Assembly (NCBI GenBank): GCA_049840795.1
Contig: JASGJK010000038.1
Span: 1 to 64,000 of the forward strand
Origin: UPXZ01 sp049840795
GTDB taxonomy: Bacteria; Bacteroidota; Bacteroidia; Bacteroidales; Paludibacteraceae
Direction of reading: 5' to 3'
DNA: 64,000 bases
Position 1 is the stretch's first letter, and every line of letters starts with the position of its first letter. Under the pieces are notes generated by a model. That model saw only the letters and a list, made by a program, of their open reading frames with translations. It did not search any database and was not told where the DNA came from. Shown here piece by piece: positions 48,391 through 56,961 of the stretch. Made by a program: the position numbers and the translations under genes.

Positions 48391-50388
48391 TTAATAGAGA
48401 TTATACGTTGTTTTAAGCACTTTGAACTCAGTTCTACGATTGATTTGATTGGCAATTTCTTGTTGCTCAGTAGTTAATGCCTTGATATATTCCTCTGTCA
48501 ATGAAGCGTTCACTTGTAAAAACGGATATTTCTTTGCAGTAACCGCATCTACGATATACGGCTGGTCTTCACCATAACCCACTGAAGTTAATCTTTCTTT
48601 GGCAATACCGGCCTTAATCAGATACTCGACAACAGATTGTGCCCGTTTTTGCGATAATGTTTTATTTGATTCGGTATTTCCTACATAATCGGTGTGTGCG
48701 CTGAGTTCAATAGTAACATTCGGGTTGTCATTCAATAGTTTAACTAATGCTTGTAATCCGGTTTCCGATTCGGGTGTCAGTGTCCATTTACCAAATTCAT
48801 AAAAGATATTATCCATTTTTACAGGCTTGGAGATTGGGGTAAGTTGAAAATCAATGTTGAAATCTTCACTTTTCCTGTCGTTTACATCTACCGCGCTTAT
48901 TTGATTTTTTTGGTTCAAATATCCACGCGCATTAGCCATCATTACATATTGTACCCCTCTTTTCATTTTGAAACGATACGTGCCGTCTCCTTTGGCTTGG
49001 ATGCGAACATTTTCGCCGTTGTTGCCCACAATTTTTATACGGGCATCCGAAACGGTTTCTCCCTGACGATCAGTAATTTTACCGGTCAATACATATTCTA
49101 ATTCCGGTAAAATAAAGCTCCAAAGATTGTCGTATCCTTTTGATTCTCCTCGATTTGAGGAAAAATATCCGCTATTGGTTTTTCCGGCAAAAGCAATCCC
49201 AAAGTCATCGTTATTTGAATTGATGGGAACGCCCATATTTTTTACTTCCCATTTGCCGTCTTTTTGAAGAGTAGCCGAGAAAATGTCTAATCCACCCATT
49301 CCTGATCTTCCATCCGTTGAAAAATAGAGTGTTCCGTTGGCATCAAACGTGGGAAACATCTCGTCTCCTTCGGTGTTGATTTGATGTCCGAGATTTTCAA
49401 TAGCACTCCATTGCCCGCTCAGGTTTGTTGCTCTCCATATATCTTTTCCACCTAAACTACCGGGTGCATCCGAAACAAAACACATCATTTGTCCGTCAGG
49501 AGAAATGGCAGGATGTGCCACTGAAATGGTGCTATCTTTGAATAATTGTACTTTTTGTGGTTCGCTCCAAGATCCTCCCGCCCTGTTTGATACCATAATG
49601 ATAGTACCTCCTCCTTTATCTTCTACCGTATTGGAGCGGGTGAAAAACATTGAACGCCCATCGGGAGTAAATGAGGCTACTCCTTCATCATTACCGGTAT
49701 TTACACTCCCTTCAAGAGGTTCTGTTTTTTCCCATTTGCCGGCATTGTTTTTCTTTACGGTGAAAATGTGGTTGTTAGGTTGCCCGCTTACACCGTTGTT
49801 TTTCCGTACTACGTTTTTCTTCCCAACTTTTCGATTGGAAGTAAAAAAAAGAGCATCGGCATCGGCGTTGATAAACGCAGGACTGAAGGAAGATGAACGC
49901 GTGGCGTTGAAATCTTTAGCAACTCTAACAATGTGCCTTGTAGGGTTATTTTTCAATTCTAAAGCGTACGAAGTGGCTTTTAATCCATTTTGCGCTAAAT
50001 CGCTTTCGGGGTGTGTCTGAAGAAATGTTGTAAAATTGGTAGCAGCTTCGGAGTATTTGCCGTTTCTCATCTGCATTTGCGCTAAACGTAAAAATACGGT
50101 ATCGTTGGTATATTTGTAGCGTACAGCATTTTGATATACTTGCTCGGCGCGATAGTAGTTGGTGAGGCGATAACATTCGCCTTGCTTGAAAGCAATTTCC
50201 GCCTTTTTCTCTTTTTTACTCGAAGGGATACGCGAGTAAACACTTTTATATAAATTGCCTGCAGTGTAGTATTCGCCCAGTGTGTAATGCTTATCGGCTT
50301 TTCGCAAACGGGCTTCGATGCCACAAGAAGTGAAAGAGATCGCGGCAACGAGTAAAAACAGTAAATATGATAATTTGTATGGTTTCAT
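48391..50388 (-). CDS. PorE-like OmpA-family lipoprotein (TPR, PD40, CRD, OmpA)
   Basis: 665 residues. Lipoprotein signal with lipobox before Cys (LLFLLVAAISFTSCG). TPR-like helices about 28-145; PD40 beta-propeller about 160-415 (SFSPAFINADADALFFTSNR, FPTFDANGTLYFSTDGRSGM); carboxypeptidase regulatory-like domain about 425-505; OmpA domain about 520-650 with the peptidoglycan-binding IELSAHTDYVGNTESNKTLS. The same order of domains describes P. gingivalis PorE, which anchors the type IX secretion system to peptidoglycan. Other TPR/PD40/OmpA proteins exist, so the PorE call is probable, not certain. Confidence 0.8.
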   Translation of the reverse strand: MKPYKLSYLLFLLVAAISFTSCGIEARLRKADKHYTLGEYYTAGNLYKSVYSRIPSSKKEKKAEIAFKQGECYRLTNYYRAEQVYQNAVRYKYTNDTVFLRLAQMQMRNGKYSEAATNFTTFLQTHPESDLAQNGLKATSYALELKNNPTRHIVRVAKDFNATRSSSFSPAFINADADALFFTSNRKVGKKNVVRKNNGVSGQPNNHIFTVKKNNAGKWEKTEPLEGSVNTGNDEGVASFTPDGRSMFFTRSNTVEDKGGGTIIMVSNRAGGSWSEPQKVQLFKDSTISVAHPAISPDGQMMCFVSDAPGSLGGKDIWRATNLSGQWSAIENLGHQINTEGDEMFPTFDANGTLYFSTDGRSGMGGLDIFSATLQKDGKWEVKNMGVPINSNNDDFGIAFAGKTNSGYFSSNRGESKGYDNLWSFILPELEYVLTGKITDRQGETVSDARIKIVGNNGENVRIQAKGDGTYRFKMKRGVQYVMMANARGYLNQKNQISAVDVNDRKSEDFNIDFQLTPISKPVKMDNIFYEFGKWTLTPESETGLQALVKLLNDNPNVTIELSAHTDYVGNTESNKTLSQKRAQSVVEYLIKAGIAKERLTSVGYGEDQPYIVDAVTAKKYPFLQVNASLTEEYIKALTTEQQEIANQINRRTEFKVLKTTYNLY

Positions 50389-50514
50389 TTATTTTCAAAA
50401 TAGAGTTTAAAATAAGAAACTCTGAAATAGGGTTTTTATTACAAAAATAGCTGATATTAAGTTAAAAGTGTAACTGTTAATCTATAATTCATAACTTCTA
50501 ACTCGTCTACTCGT

Positions 50515-51762
50515 TTATACCAGCTCGTGAATGACTAATCCTGAACGTAATTTTGGCTCAAACCAAGTGGTTTTTGGTGGCATAATGTTTCCACTATCGG
50601 CAATGTCAATCAATTGTTTCATAGAAACAGGGTAAAGTGCCAATGCTATTTTCATTTCACCAGTGTCAACACGTTTTTTTAATTCGCCTAATCCTCGGAT
50701 TCCACCTACGAAATCGATGCGTTTGTCGCTGCGTAAATCTTTGATGCCCAAAATTTCATCCAAAATCAAATTGGAAGAAATAGTGACATCCAGTACTCCG
50801 ATTGGGTCGTTATCATCGTAAGTTCCTTCTTTGGCAGTGATCGAATACCATTTTCCAGATAGATAAACAGAAAAATTATGCAGTTTGTTTGGTTTGTAAA
50901 TATCGGTGCCTTTTTCTTCTACAATGAAATTTTCTTTCAGTTTAGTCAAGAATTCTTCGTTGCTCAAACCATTTAAATCTTTCACCACGCGGTTGTAGTC
51001 AATGATATTCAATTGGTTGTCAGGGAAACAAACGGCCATAAAGTAATTATACTCTTCGTTGCCAGTATGATTGGGGTTTTGGAGTTTTTTCTCGTTCCCA
51101 ACCAAAGCGGCAGCCGCGCTTCTGTGGTGTCCGTCAGCAATATACGTCGATGGAATTCCGGCAAAAATTTCGGTGATTCGTCCAATGGTTTTTTCATCAT
51201 CAATAACCCAAAAAGTGTGTCCGAAACCGTCTAATTCAGCAACAAAATCATATTCTGGCGCATTTTGGGTAATGTTTTTTACAATTGCATCCAATTCATC
51301 GTTGTGCGGATAGGCAAAAAATACGGGTTCGATATTCGCATTGTTTACCCGCACGTGTTTCATACGGTCTTCTTCCTTATCGCGGCGGGTTAATTCGTGT
51401 TTTTTGATGTTTCCTTTCATATAATCGTCCACATAAGCGCCAACAACTAAACCGTACTGGGTTTTTCCATTCATTGTTTGAGCATAAACGTAGTAGAGCG
51501 GTTTTTCATCCTGAACGAGCCATCCGTTTTTACGGTATTTAGCAAAATTTTCAGCCGCTTTTTCGTATACTTTTTCATCGTGTTCGTCGGTTCCAACCGG
51601 AAAATCAATTTCGGGCTTAATGATATGGTACAAAGAATACTCGTTTCCTTCGGCTTCGGCGCGTGCTTCTTCAGAGTTTAACACGTCATACGGACGAGAA
51701 TTTACTTTTTCTACTAAATTTTTTGGAGGACGAATTCCTTTGAAAGGTTTGATAATTGCCAT
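50515..51762 (-). CDS. DUF1015 family protein
   Basis: 415 residues, cytoplasmic. MAIIKPFKGIRPPKNLVEKV, SRPYDVLNSEEARAEAEGNE, the conserved YIADGHHRSAAAALV and the C-terminal MPPKTTWFEPKLRSGLVIHE define DUF1015. Often found near serine or phosphoserine metabolism genes in Bacteroidetes; function unknown. Divergent from lrgA. Confidence 0.9.
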   Translation of the reverse strand: MAIIKPFKGIRPPKNLVEKVNSRPYDVLNSEEARAEAEGNEYSLYHIIKPEIDFPVGTDEHDEKVYEKAAENFAKYRKNGWLVQDEKPLYYVYAQTMNGKTQYGLVVGAYVDDYMKGNIKKHELTRRDKEEDRMKHVRVNNANIEPVFFAYPHNDELDAIVKNITQNAPEYDFVAELDGFGHTFWVIDDEKTIGRITEIFAGIPSTYIADGHHRSAAAALVGNEKKLQNPNHTGNEEYNYFMAVCFPDNQLNIIDYNRVVKDLNGLSNEEFLTKLKENFIVEEKGTDIYKPNKLHNFSVYLSGKWYSITAKEGTYDDNDPIGVLDVTISSNLILDEILGIKDLRSDKRIDFVGGIRGLGELKKRVDTGEMKIALALYPVSMKQLIDIADSGNIMPPKTTWFEPKLRSGLVIHELV

Positions 51763-52097
51763 TGTCTGAACGTTGATTTATTTGATTTCTATGATTTTAT
51801 TTTGGATGGACAAATTTACGAAAAAGGTTTTGTTGTAGAAAACTTTGTAAGGAGAGAAAATTTTGATAATGTGATTTTATGGTTAATGTCAGGCAAGTTA
51901 CAAATCTTTATAACATATAAGTAGACGGGACAGCTTATCCCGGCAGTCGGTTCATTTATTTTGCATATTCGTTAATACGGGAACTTTATTTTTAGTACTT
52001 TTGTAGTCTCATTCCTTTAAGCAATCTTTTTCTACTACCACCATTTATTTTGAGTGCGCTCAAATTACCAGTTTCAATTATTCATTTTATAAACATT
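51763..52097. other. Divergent promoter region between DUF1015 and lrgA
   Basis: TACTTTTG at 51996-52003 on the plus strand matches the -7 consensus and would give lrgA a leader of about 90 nt. The -33 match is weak. No repeat or RNA gene seen. Confidence 0.4.
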
Positions 52098-52454
52098 ATG
52101 ATAAAAGGATCTTTCTTTATTCTATTTTTCTATTTTTTAGGAGAAGGAATCAGTATTCTTATTAACGGTTTTATTCCCGGCAGTGTTATCGGGATGATTT
52201 TACTCTTTTTAAGTTTGTTTTTCAAACTTATAACTCCCGATAAGGTAAAAGATGTAGCAACAGTACTTACCAAAAATATGGCGCTTTTCTTTGTGCCGCC
52301 TGCCGTGGGTTTAATGGCTTATGCTGAAATTATTTCAAAATCGATTTGGGCTATTTCTTTTGCCCTTGTTTTGAGTACAGTGCTTACCATTATTACTGTG
52401 GCGTGGACACAAGAATATTTAGAAAATCAACATATAAAAAAACAAAAGAAATGA
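52098..52454 (+). CDS. lrgA: CidA/LrgA family membrane protein
   Basis: About 118 residues with four helices (GSFFILFFYFLGEGISILI, SVIGMILLFLSLFF, MALFFVPPAVGLMAYAEII, IWAISFALVLSTVLTIITVA). The conserved PGSVIGMILL and FFVPPAVG motifs are those of LrgA, a holin-like protein linked to autolysis control and carbon overflow. ATG 52098 begins just before the first helix. Overlaps lrgB by 4 nt. Confidence 0.88.
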   Translation: MIKGSFFILFFYFLGEGISILINGFIPGSVIGMILLFLSLFFKLITPDKVKDVATVLTKNMALFFVPPAVGLMAYAEIISKSIWAISFALVLSTVLTIITVAWTQEYLENQHIKKQKK

Positions 52455-53164
52455 GTGTCAAAATAGAATCATTATATAATTTACTCAGCGGAGAAGTTTT
52501 TTTATTAATGCTGGTGACGGGTGCTTTCCTTTTCGGGGTTTATCTTTATAGAAAATTTAATTTTTCTCTCTTGCAACCTCTTTTAGTCTCTATCATCATT
52601 ATTATCCCGTTTCTTAAAATAAGCGGAATAACTTACGAAACATTTTACAACAAAACCCGTTTTCTCAATTTTATGCTTGGCCCAAGTGTTGTAGCGTTAG
52701 GATATGTGCTGTATGAGCAGATAGAACACATAAAAAAGAATGCATTGTCCATTCTTACCTCTATTTTTGTTGGGAGTATGGTGGGTATTGTGAGCGTGCT
52801 GTTGGTAGCCAAGCTTTTTGGGGCAGATAAAACGCTTCTGTCTTCTCTGGCTCCCAAATCGGTAACTACGCCCATCGCTGTAAATATTGCTCAAAGCACT
52901 GGCGGCATTCCCGAATTAACGGTGGCGTTTGTTATTATCTGTGGCATTTTTGGCGGCTTGGCAGGTCCTATAATCCTCCGGAAAATGAAAATTAAGAGTA
53001 AAGTAGCCAAAGGTTTGGCTATGGGTTCGGCAGCTCATGCGTTAGGCACATCCAAAGCCCTTGAAATGGGTGCATTGGAAGGTGCTATTAGTGGATTAGC
53101 TATTGGTATTATGGGAATTATGACGGCGCTGCTTGTCCCTTTTGTGGAGAAATTGATTCTTTAA
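52451..53164 (+). CDS. lrgB: LrgB family membrane protein
   Basis: 237 residues, multi-spanning. LGPSVVALGYVLYEQ, SLAPKSVTTPIAVNIAQSTG and SAAHALGTSKALEMGALEGA are the family signatures. The start ATGA overlaps the lrgA stop, so the two are translationally coupled, as in other lrgAB/cidAB pairs. Confidence 0.92.
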   Translation: MSVKIESLYNLLSGEVFLLMLVTGAFLFGVYLYRKFNFSLLQPLLVSIIIIIPFLKISGITYETFYNKTRFLNFMLGPSVVALGYVLYEQIEHIKKNALSILTSIFVGSMVGIVSVLLVAKLFGADKTLLSSLAPKSVTTPIAVNIAQSTGGIPELTVAFVIICGIFGGLAGPIILRKMKIKSKVAKGLAMGSAAHALGTSKALEMGALEGAISGLAIGIMGIMTALLVPFVEKLIL

Positions 53165-53270
53165 GATAAAAACCTACGTAAAAAACTCTATTTTTTGTTG
53201 TTCTACCCCTTGTTGGTGTATGAGTCCTCGTGTGTGGCAAGTTAATTAAACCAAAACAATATCCCCAAAC

Positions 53271-53371
53271 CTCCACTCGCGTAAGCTTATAGCTTGTGCG
53301 TTGCTTTGTAAAAGCAAACATTTCTTTGTTTCAATAAACAACACACGGATTACAAGTCCGTGAGAGTGGGG
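53271..53371 (+). ncRNA. Cloverleaf-like structured element with four hairpins (candidate RNA or mobile palindrome)
   Basis: A closing 8-bp stem (53271-53278 with 53364-53371, one G-U) encloses four hairpins: 9 bp at about 53279-53299 (two G-U), 7 bp TTGCTTT-gta-AAAGCAA (53301-53317), 6 bp TTGTTT/AAACAA (53326-53341) and 6 bp CACGGA/TCCGTG (53344-53362). All three wobble pairs are G-U on the plus strand only, which argues for a folded plus-strand RNA. Lies 107 nt after lrgB. I do not recognise an RNA family. Confidence 0.45.
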
Positions 53372-53407
53372 AAATTCCAATGAGATGCTTCTTATTGGCT
53401 ATGAGAT

Positions 53408-53617
53408 GTTATTGCGATGCTGTTACTTGTTATTGCGGCTCTCGCATCGGTCATTGTGACAGACGGAGATGTCATTGCTACGATGTGATTGTTTATTGCG
53501 ACAAACGCATCTGACATTGTGGCAGATAGAGATGTCATTGCGATGTAATTATTTGTCATTGCTACGATGTGATTGTTTATTGCGATAAACGCATCTGACA
53601 TTGTGGCGCGATTACGG
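53408..53617. repeat. Ten 21-bp tandem repeats
   Basis: Units start (G/T)(T/A/C)(C/T)ATTG every 21 bp. Units 4-6 and 8-10 form a higher-order repeat of 84-bp period (for example GTCATTGCTACGATGTGATT at 53471 and 53555). The minus strand is open and reads heptapeptides such as NNHIVAM and SDAFVAI. That frame extends over the cyclophilin start and is not clearly a gene. Confidence 0.8.
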
Positions 53618-53726
53618 ATAGAATTAAGATGTTTTATAATATGTTCCCCGCGTTGAATTTGGTAATACCGAAAAACATCGCGAACTTTGCAAACAGAATA
53701 TAAAACTAAATAATATAATAAGAGAT

Positions 53727-54161
53727 ATGAAAACGGCAAAAATTATTACCGAAAAAGGAGAAATGAATGTGGAGTTCTTTGAACAAGATGCTCCTAATAC
53801 TGTTGAAAATTTTATTAAACTGTCGAAAAGCGGTTTTTACGATGGATTGACATTTCACCGCGTTATCCCGGATTTTGTGATTCAGGGCGGATGCCCAAAC
53901 GGAACAGGCGCAGGCGGTCCGGGCTACACTATTCCGTGCGAATTGGACGGCAACAACCAATACCACGACAGAGGCGTATTGTCGATGGCACATGCGGGTC
54001 GTAACACCGGCGGTTCTCAGTTTTTTATCTGCCATTCCAGAACAAATACAGCGCATCTCGACCGCCAGCATACTTGCTTTGGAAAAGTGGTAGAAGGTCT
54101 TGAAGTAGTCGATGACATCCGTCGCGGCGACAAAATTCTGAAAATCGAAATATCAGAATAA
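53727..54161 (+). CDS. Cyclophilin-type peptidyl-prolyl cis-trans isomerase
   Basis: 144 residues, single-domain, no signal peptide, so cytoplasmic. FHRVIPDFVIQGGCPNGTGA with catalytic Arg, LSMAHAGRNTGGSQFFICHS and LDRQHTCFGKVVEGLEVVDD. Speeds proline isomerisation in folding. Comes after the repeat-rich spacer and before sdaA. Confidence 0.95.
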   Translation: MKTAKIITEKGEMNVEFFEQDAPNTVENFIKLSKSGFYDGLTFHRVIPDFVIQGGCPNGTGAGGPGYTIPCELDGNNQYHDRGVLSMAHAGRNTGGSQFFICHSRTNTAHLDRQHTCFGKVVEGLEVVDDIRRGDKILKIEISE

Positions 54162-54255
54162 AACTTTTTCATCTAAATTCGATTTTTGAAAGTAAATACG
54201 CATAATTGCAGCAATATTACACTCGAAGTAATAACTTTCTAACGCTCACTACGAG

Positions 54256-54296
54256 CTCCCCTCCCGTATGGAGAGGGGCTGGGGGTGAGGTTGGAT
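54256..54296. repeat. GC-rich palindrome upstream of sdaA
   Basis: CTCCCCTCCC-GTAT-GGAGAGGGG followed by CTGGGGGTGAGGTT, ending about 20 nt before the sdaA ATG. Closest in the window to the copy inside the macroglobulin gene. Confidence 0.6.
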
Positions 54297-54314
54297 TTCA
54301 ACAAAATTTTATTT

Positions 54315-55517
54315 ATGGAAAGCATCAGAGAATTATACCGAATAGGTCACGGACCATCGAGCAGCCACACTATGGGGCCTCGTTTTGCTGCAGAACGTTT
54401 TGCCGGAGAAAATCCAAACGCATTTTCTTACAAAGTAACGCTGTATGGAAGTTTGGCGGCTACCGGAAAAGGCCATTTAACTGATGCTACGATTGCTGAA
54501 ACATTACAACCAAAACAAACGGAATTTATATGGCTGCCCGAGATTTCACTCCCTTTTCATACTAACGGGATGAAATTTGAGGCGTTGGATAATTCGGGCA
54601 AAACAGTAAAAGAATGGGTTGTGTACAGTGTAGGCGGTGGAAAAATTGTGGATGAAACTACAAAAGAAGAAGCAAAAACTATTTATGAACATAATTCGAT
54701 TGACGAAATACTGCCTTGGATTGAAAAACGCGGATTAACTTACTGGGAGTACATTCAGGATAGAGAGGGGAAAGATATTTGGGATTTTTTGAATGAAATT
54801 TGGAAGGCGATGCAGCAATCGGTAAAAGATGGACTGGAAGCTGAAGGCGTTTTACCGGGAGAATTACATTTGCGTAGAAAAGCGGCATCCTATTGGATAA
54901 AGGCGCAAGGTTATAAAGTAAGTTTGCAGAACCGTTGCTTGATAATGGCTTATGCAATGGCTGTATCAGAGCAAAATGCGGCCGGAGGAATTGTTGTTAC
55001 TGCGCCTACCTGCGGTTCATCAGGAGTGATGCCGGGCATTCTTTACCACCTGAAGAAATACCACGAAATGCCGGATAAACATATTTTGCAAGGTTTGGCA
55101 ACCGCCGGATTATTCGGCAATTTAATAAAAAAGAATGCTTCTATTTCAGGAGCAGAAGTTGGCTGCCAAGGTGAAGTCGGGTCGGCTTGCTCAATGGCTT
55201 CGGCAGCTGCCTGCCAGCTCTTTGGAGGAAGTCCGCAGCAGATAGAATATGCCGCCGAAATGGGTTTGGAACACCACCTTGGTATGACTTGCGATCCTGT
55301 TTGCGGCTTGGTGCAAATTCCTTGCATTGAACGGAATGCTTTCGCTTCATTGCGTGCGCTGGATGCTAACCTAAAAGCAATGCTTTCAGACGGAAAACAC
55401 ATTATCAGTTTTGATAAAGTGGTGGAAACGATGAAAAATACGGGAAAAGATTTGCCCTCATTATACAAAGAAACAGCCGAAGGAGGTTTGGCAAAATTTT
55501 GGAGCGCGGAAGAGTAA
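54315..55517 (+). CDS. sdaA: L-serine ammonia-lyase (single-chain, Fe-S)
   Basis: 400 residues. Deaminates L-serine to pyruvate and ammonia. Beta domain (ESIRELYRIGHGPSSSHTMG) then alpha domain with Fe-S cysteines (TAPTCGSSGVMPGIL, GCQGEVGSACSMASAAACQ, MTCDPVCGLVQIPCIERN). The ATG at 54315 is correct by family; an upstream in-frame codon lies in the palindrome. The oxygen-sensitive cluster fits an anaerobe. Confidence 0.96.
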   Translation: MESIRELYRIGHGPSSSHTMGPRFAAERFAGENPNAFSYKVTLYGSLAATGKGHLTDATIAETLQPKQTEFIWLPEISLPFHTNGMKFEALDNSGKTVKEWVVYSVGGGKIVDETTKEEAKTIYEHNSIDEILPWIEKRGLTYWEYIQDREGKDIWDFLNEIWKAMQQSVKDGLEAEGVLPGELHLRRKAASYWIKAQGYKVSLQNRCLIMAYAMAVSEQNAAGGIVVTAPTCGSSGVMPGILYHLKKYHEMPDKHILQGLATAGLFGNLIKKNASISGAEVGCQGEVGSACSMASAAACQLFGGSPQQIEYAAEMGLEHHLGMTCDPVCGLVQIPCIERNAFASLRALDANLKAMLSDGKHIISFDKVVETMKNTGKDLPSLYKETAEGGLAKFWSAEE

Positions 55518-55572
55518 CAGACAGCGGTAAACGGAAAGATAAATTAACTCAATAATTCAAATAATATAAAAT

Positions 55573-56957
55573 ATGACAATATCTACAGTAGAGACAAAAA
55601 AGTTTACAAAATCGTTTTGGGTTGCCAATGGCGTAGAATTATTAGAACGTTTGGCATATTACGCCGTTTTTATCGTTATAACACTTTATTTATCGAATGT
55701 TTGGGGATTCTCGGATGTAGAGGCAGGATAATATTGGGTATTTTTTCGGCTACTTTATATCTTCTTCCAATGTTTACCGGTGCTTATGCCGATAAAATTG
55801 GTTTTAGAAGTGCAATCGTATTAGCTTTTGGATTGCTTACATTAGGTTATTTCGGGCTTGGTTTGCTACCTACATTGCTCGAAGGGGCAGGATTAGTGGA
55901 ATACGGTATGCAAACGGTTTTCCACGGATTGAACGAGAGCTATCTTCGTTGGAGCATTGTACCTGTTATGGTACTGATTGTTATCGGTGGTTCATTTATC
56001 AAATCGGTGATTTCAGGAACGGTAGCTCGTGAAACAACTACCGAAAACCGGGCACGGGGCTATTCTATTTTTTATATGATGGTTAATATCGGCGCTTTTA
56101 TAGGGAAAACAGTTGTTGATCCGTTGCGTAAAAGTTTAGGTGATCAAGGATTGGTTTACCTCAATTATTTTTCGGCATCAATGACTTTGTTGGCGTTTGT
56201 CGCTGTAATTCTTTGGTATAAATCAACCAAGACAGAAGGTAAGGGGAAGAGTTTCAGAGAAATAGGCATATCTATGATTAAGGTGTTGGGCAATGTAAAA
56301 TTAATGGTTCTGATATTGATTATCAGCGGTTTCTGGATTGTGCAGAGCCAAATGTATGCCACAATGCCTAAATACGTAATTCGGTTAATTGGTGAAGATG
56401 CTTCTCCGGGTTGGTACGCCAACGTGAATCCGTTAATAGTTTTTATATTGGTCAATTTTATTACTTCTCTGATGAAAAAGCGTAAAGCGCTCACTTCGAT
56501 GATGATTGGAATGTTGATTATTCCGATTTCGGCACTGGTTATGTCATTCGGAAATCAAATAGGTGTACAGCCGATATTGGGGCTTCATCCGGTAGCATTT
56601 ATGATGATTGTGGGTATTGCCTTTCAAGCATTGGCAGAATGTTTTATTTCGCCGAGGTATCTTGAATATTTCTCGTTACAATCGCCGAAAGGTGAAGAGG
56701 GTTTATATCTTGGATTCAGTCACTTGCACTCATTTTTCTCCTACCTGCTTGCCTTTGGATTGTCGGGATTCTTATTGGAAAAATATTGCCCGGATCCACG
56801 CAGATTTGCTTCGCCCGAAGCGTATAGCACGGCTACAGAACATGCTCATTATATTTGGTATTTCTTCGTAGCGATAGGGTTTGTCTCTGCTGTGGCGTTG
56901 TACATTTATGGAAAAGTGACGAAAAACGATGAAGCGGTAATTTCATCTGAAGCATAA
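55573..56957 (+). CDS. POT-family-like MFS transporter, one frameshift
   Basis: Starts MTISTVETKKFTKSFWVANG with ELLERLAYYAVFIVITLYLS, resembling the ExxERFxYY motif of proton-dependent oligopeptide transporters. Then GAYADKIGFRSAIVLAFGLL and about ten further helices to the end, roughly 460 residues. The frame breaks at about 55730 (DVEAG to ILGIFSATLY); one more T gives AGLILGIF. Likely imports small peptides or a related solute. Ends 5 nt from the rnz stop on the other strand. Confidence 0.8.
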
Positions 56958-56961
56958 AACG

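Noticed and set aside
53118..53321. Minus-strand open frame across the cloverleaf element
   Set aside because: It overlaps the end of lrgB and the palindromic hairpins, has no family features, and its codons follow the repeat structure; treated as a shadow.
53408..53617. CRISPR array
   Set aside because: Units are directly abutting 21-mers with no unique spacers and no cas genes nearby.
53392..53739. Treating the heptapeptide frame as a confident gene
   Set aside because: It begins inside the cyclophilin coding region on the opposite strand, and its content is wholly repeat-derived; recorded as a repeat instead.
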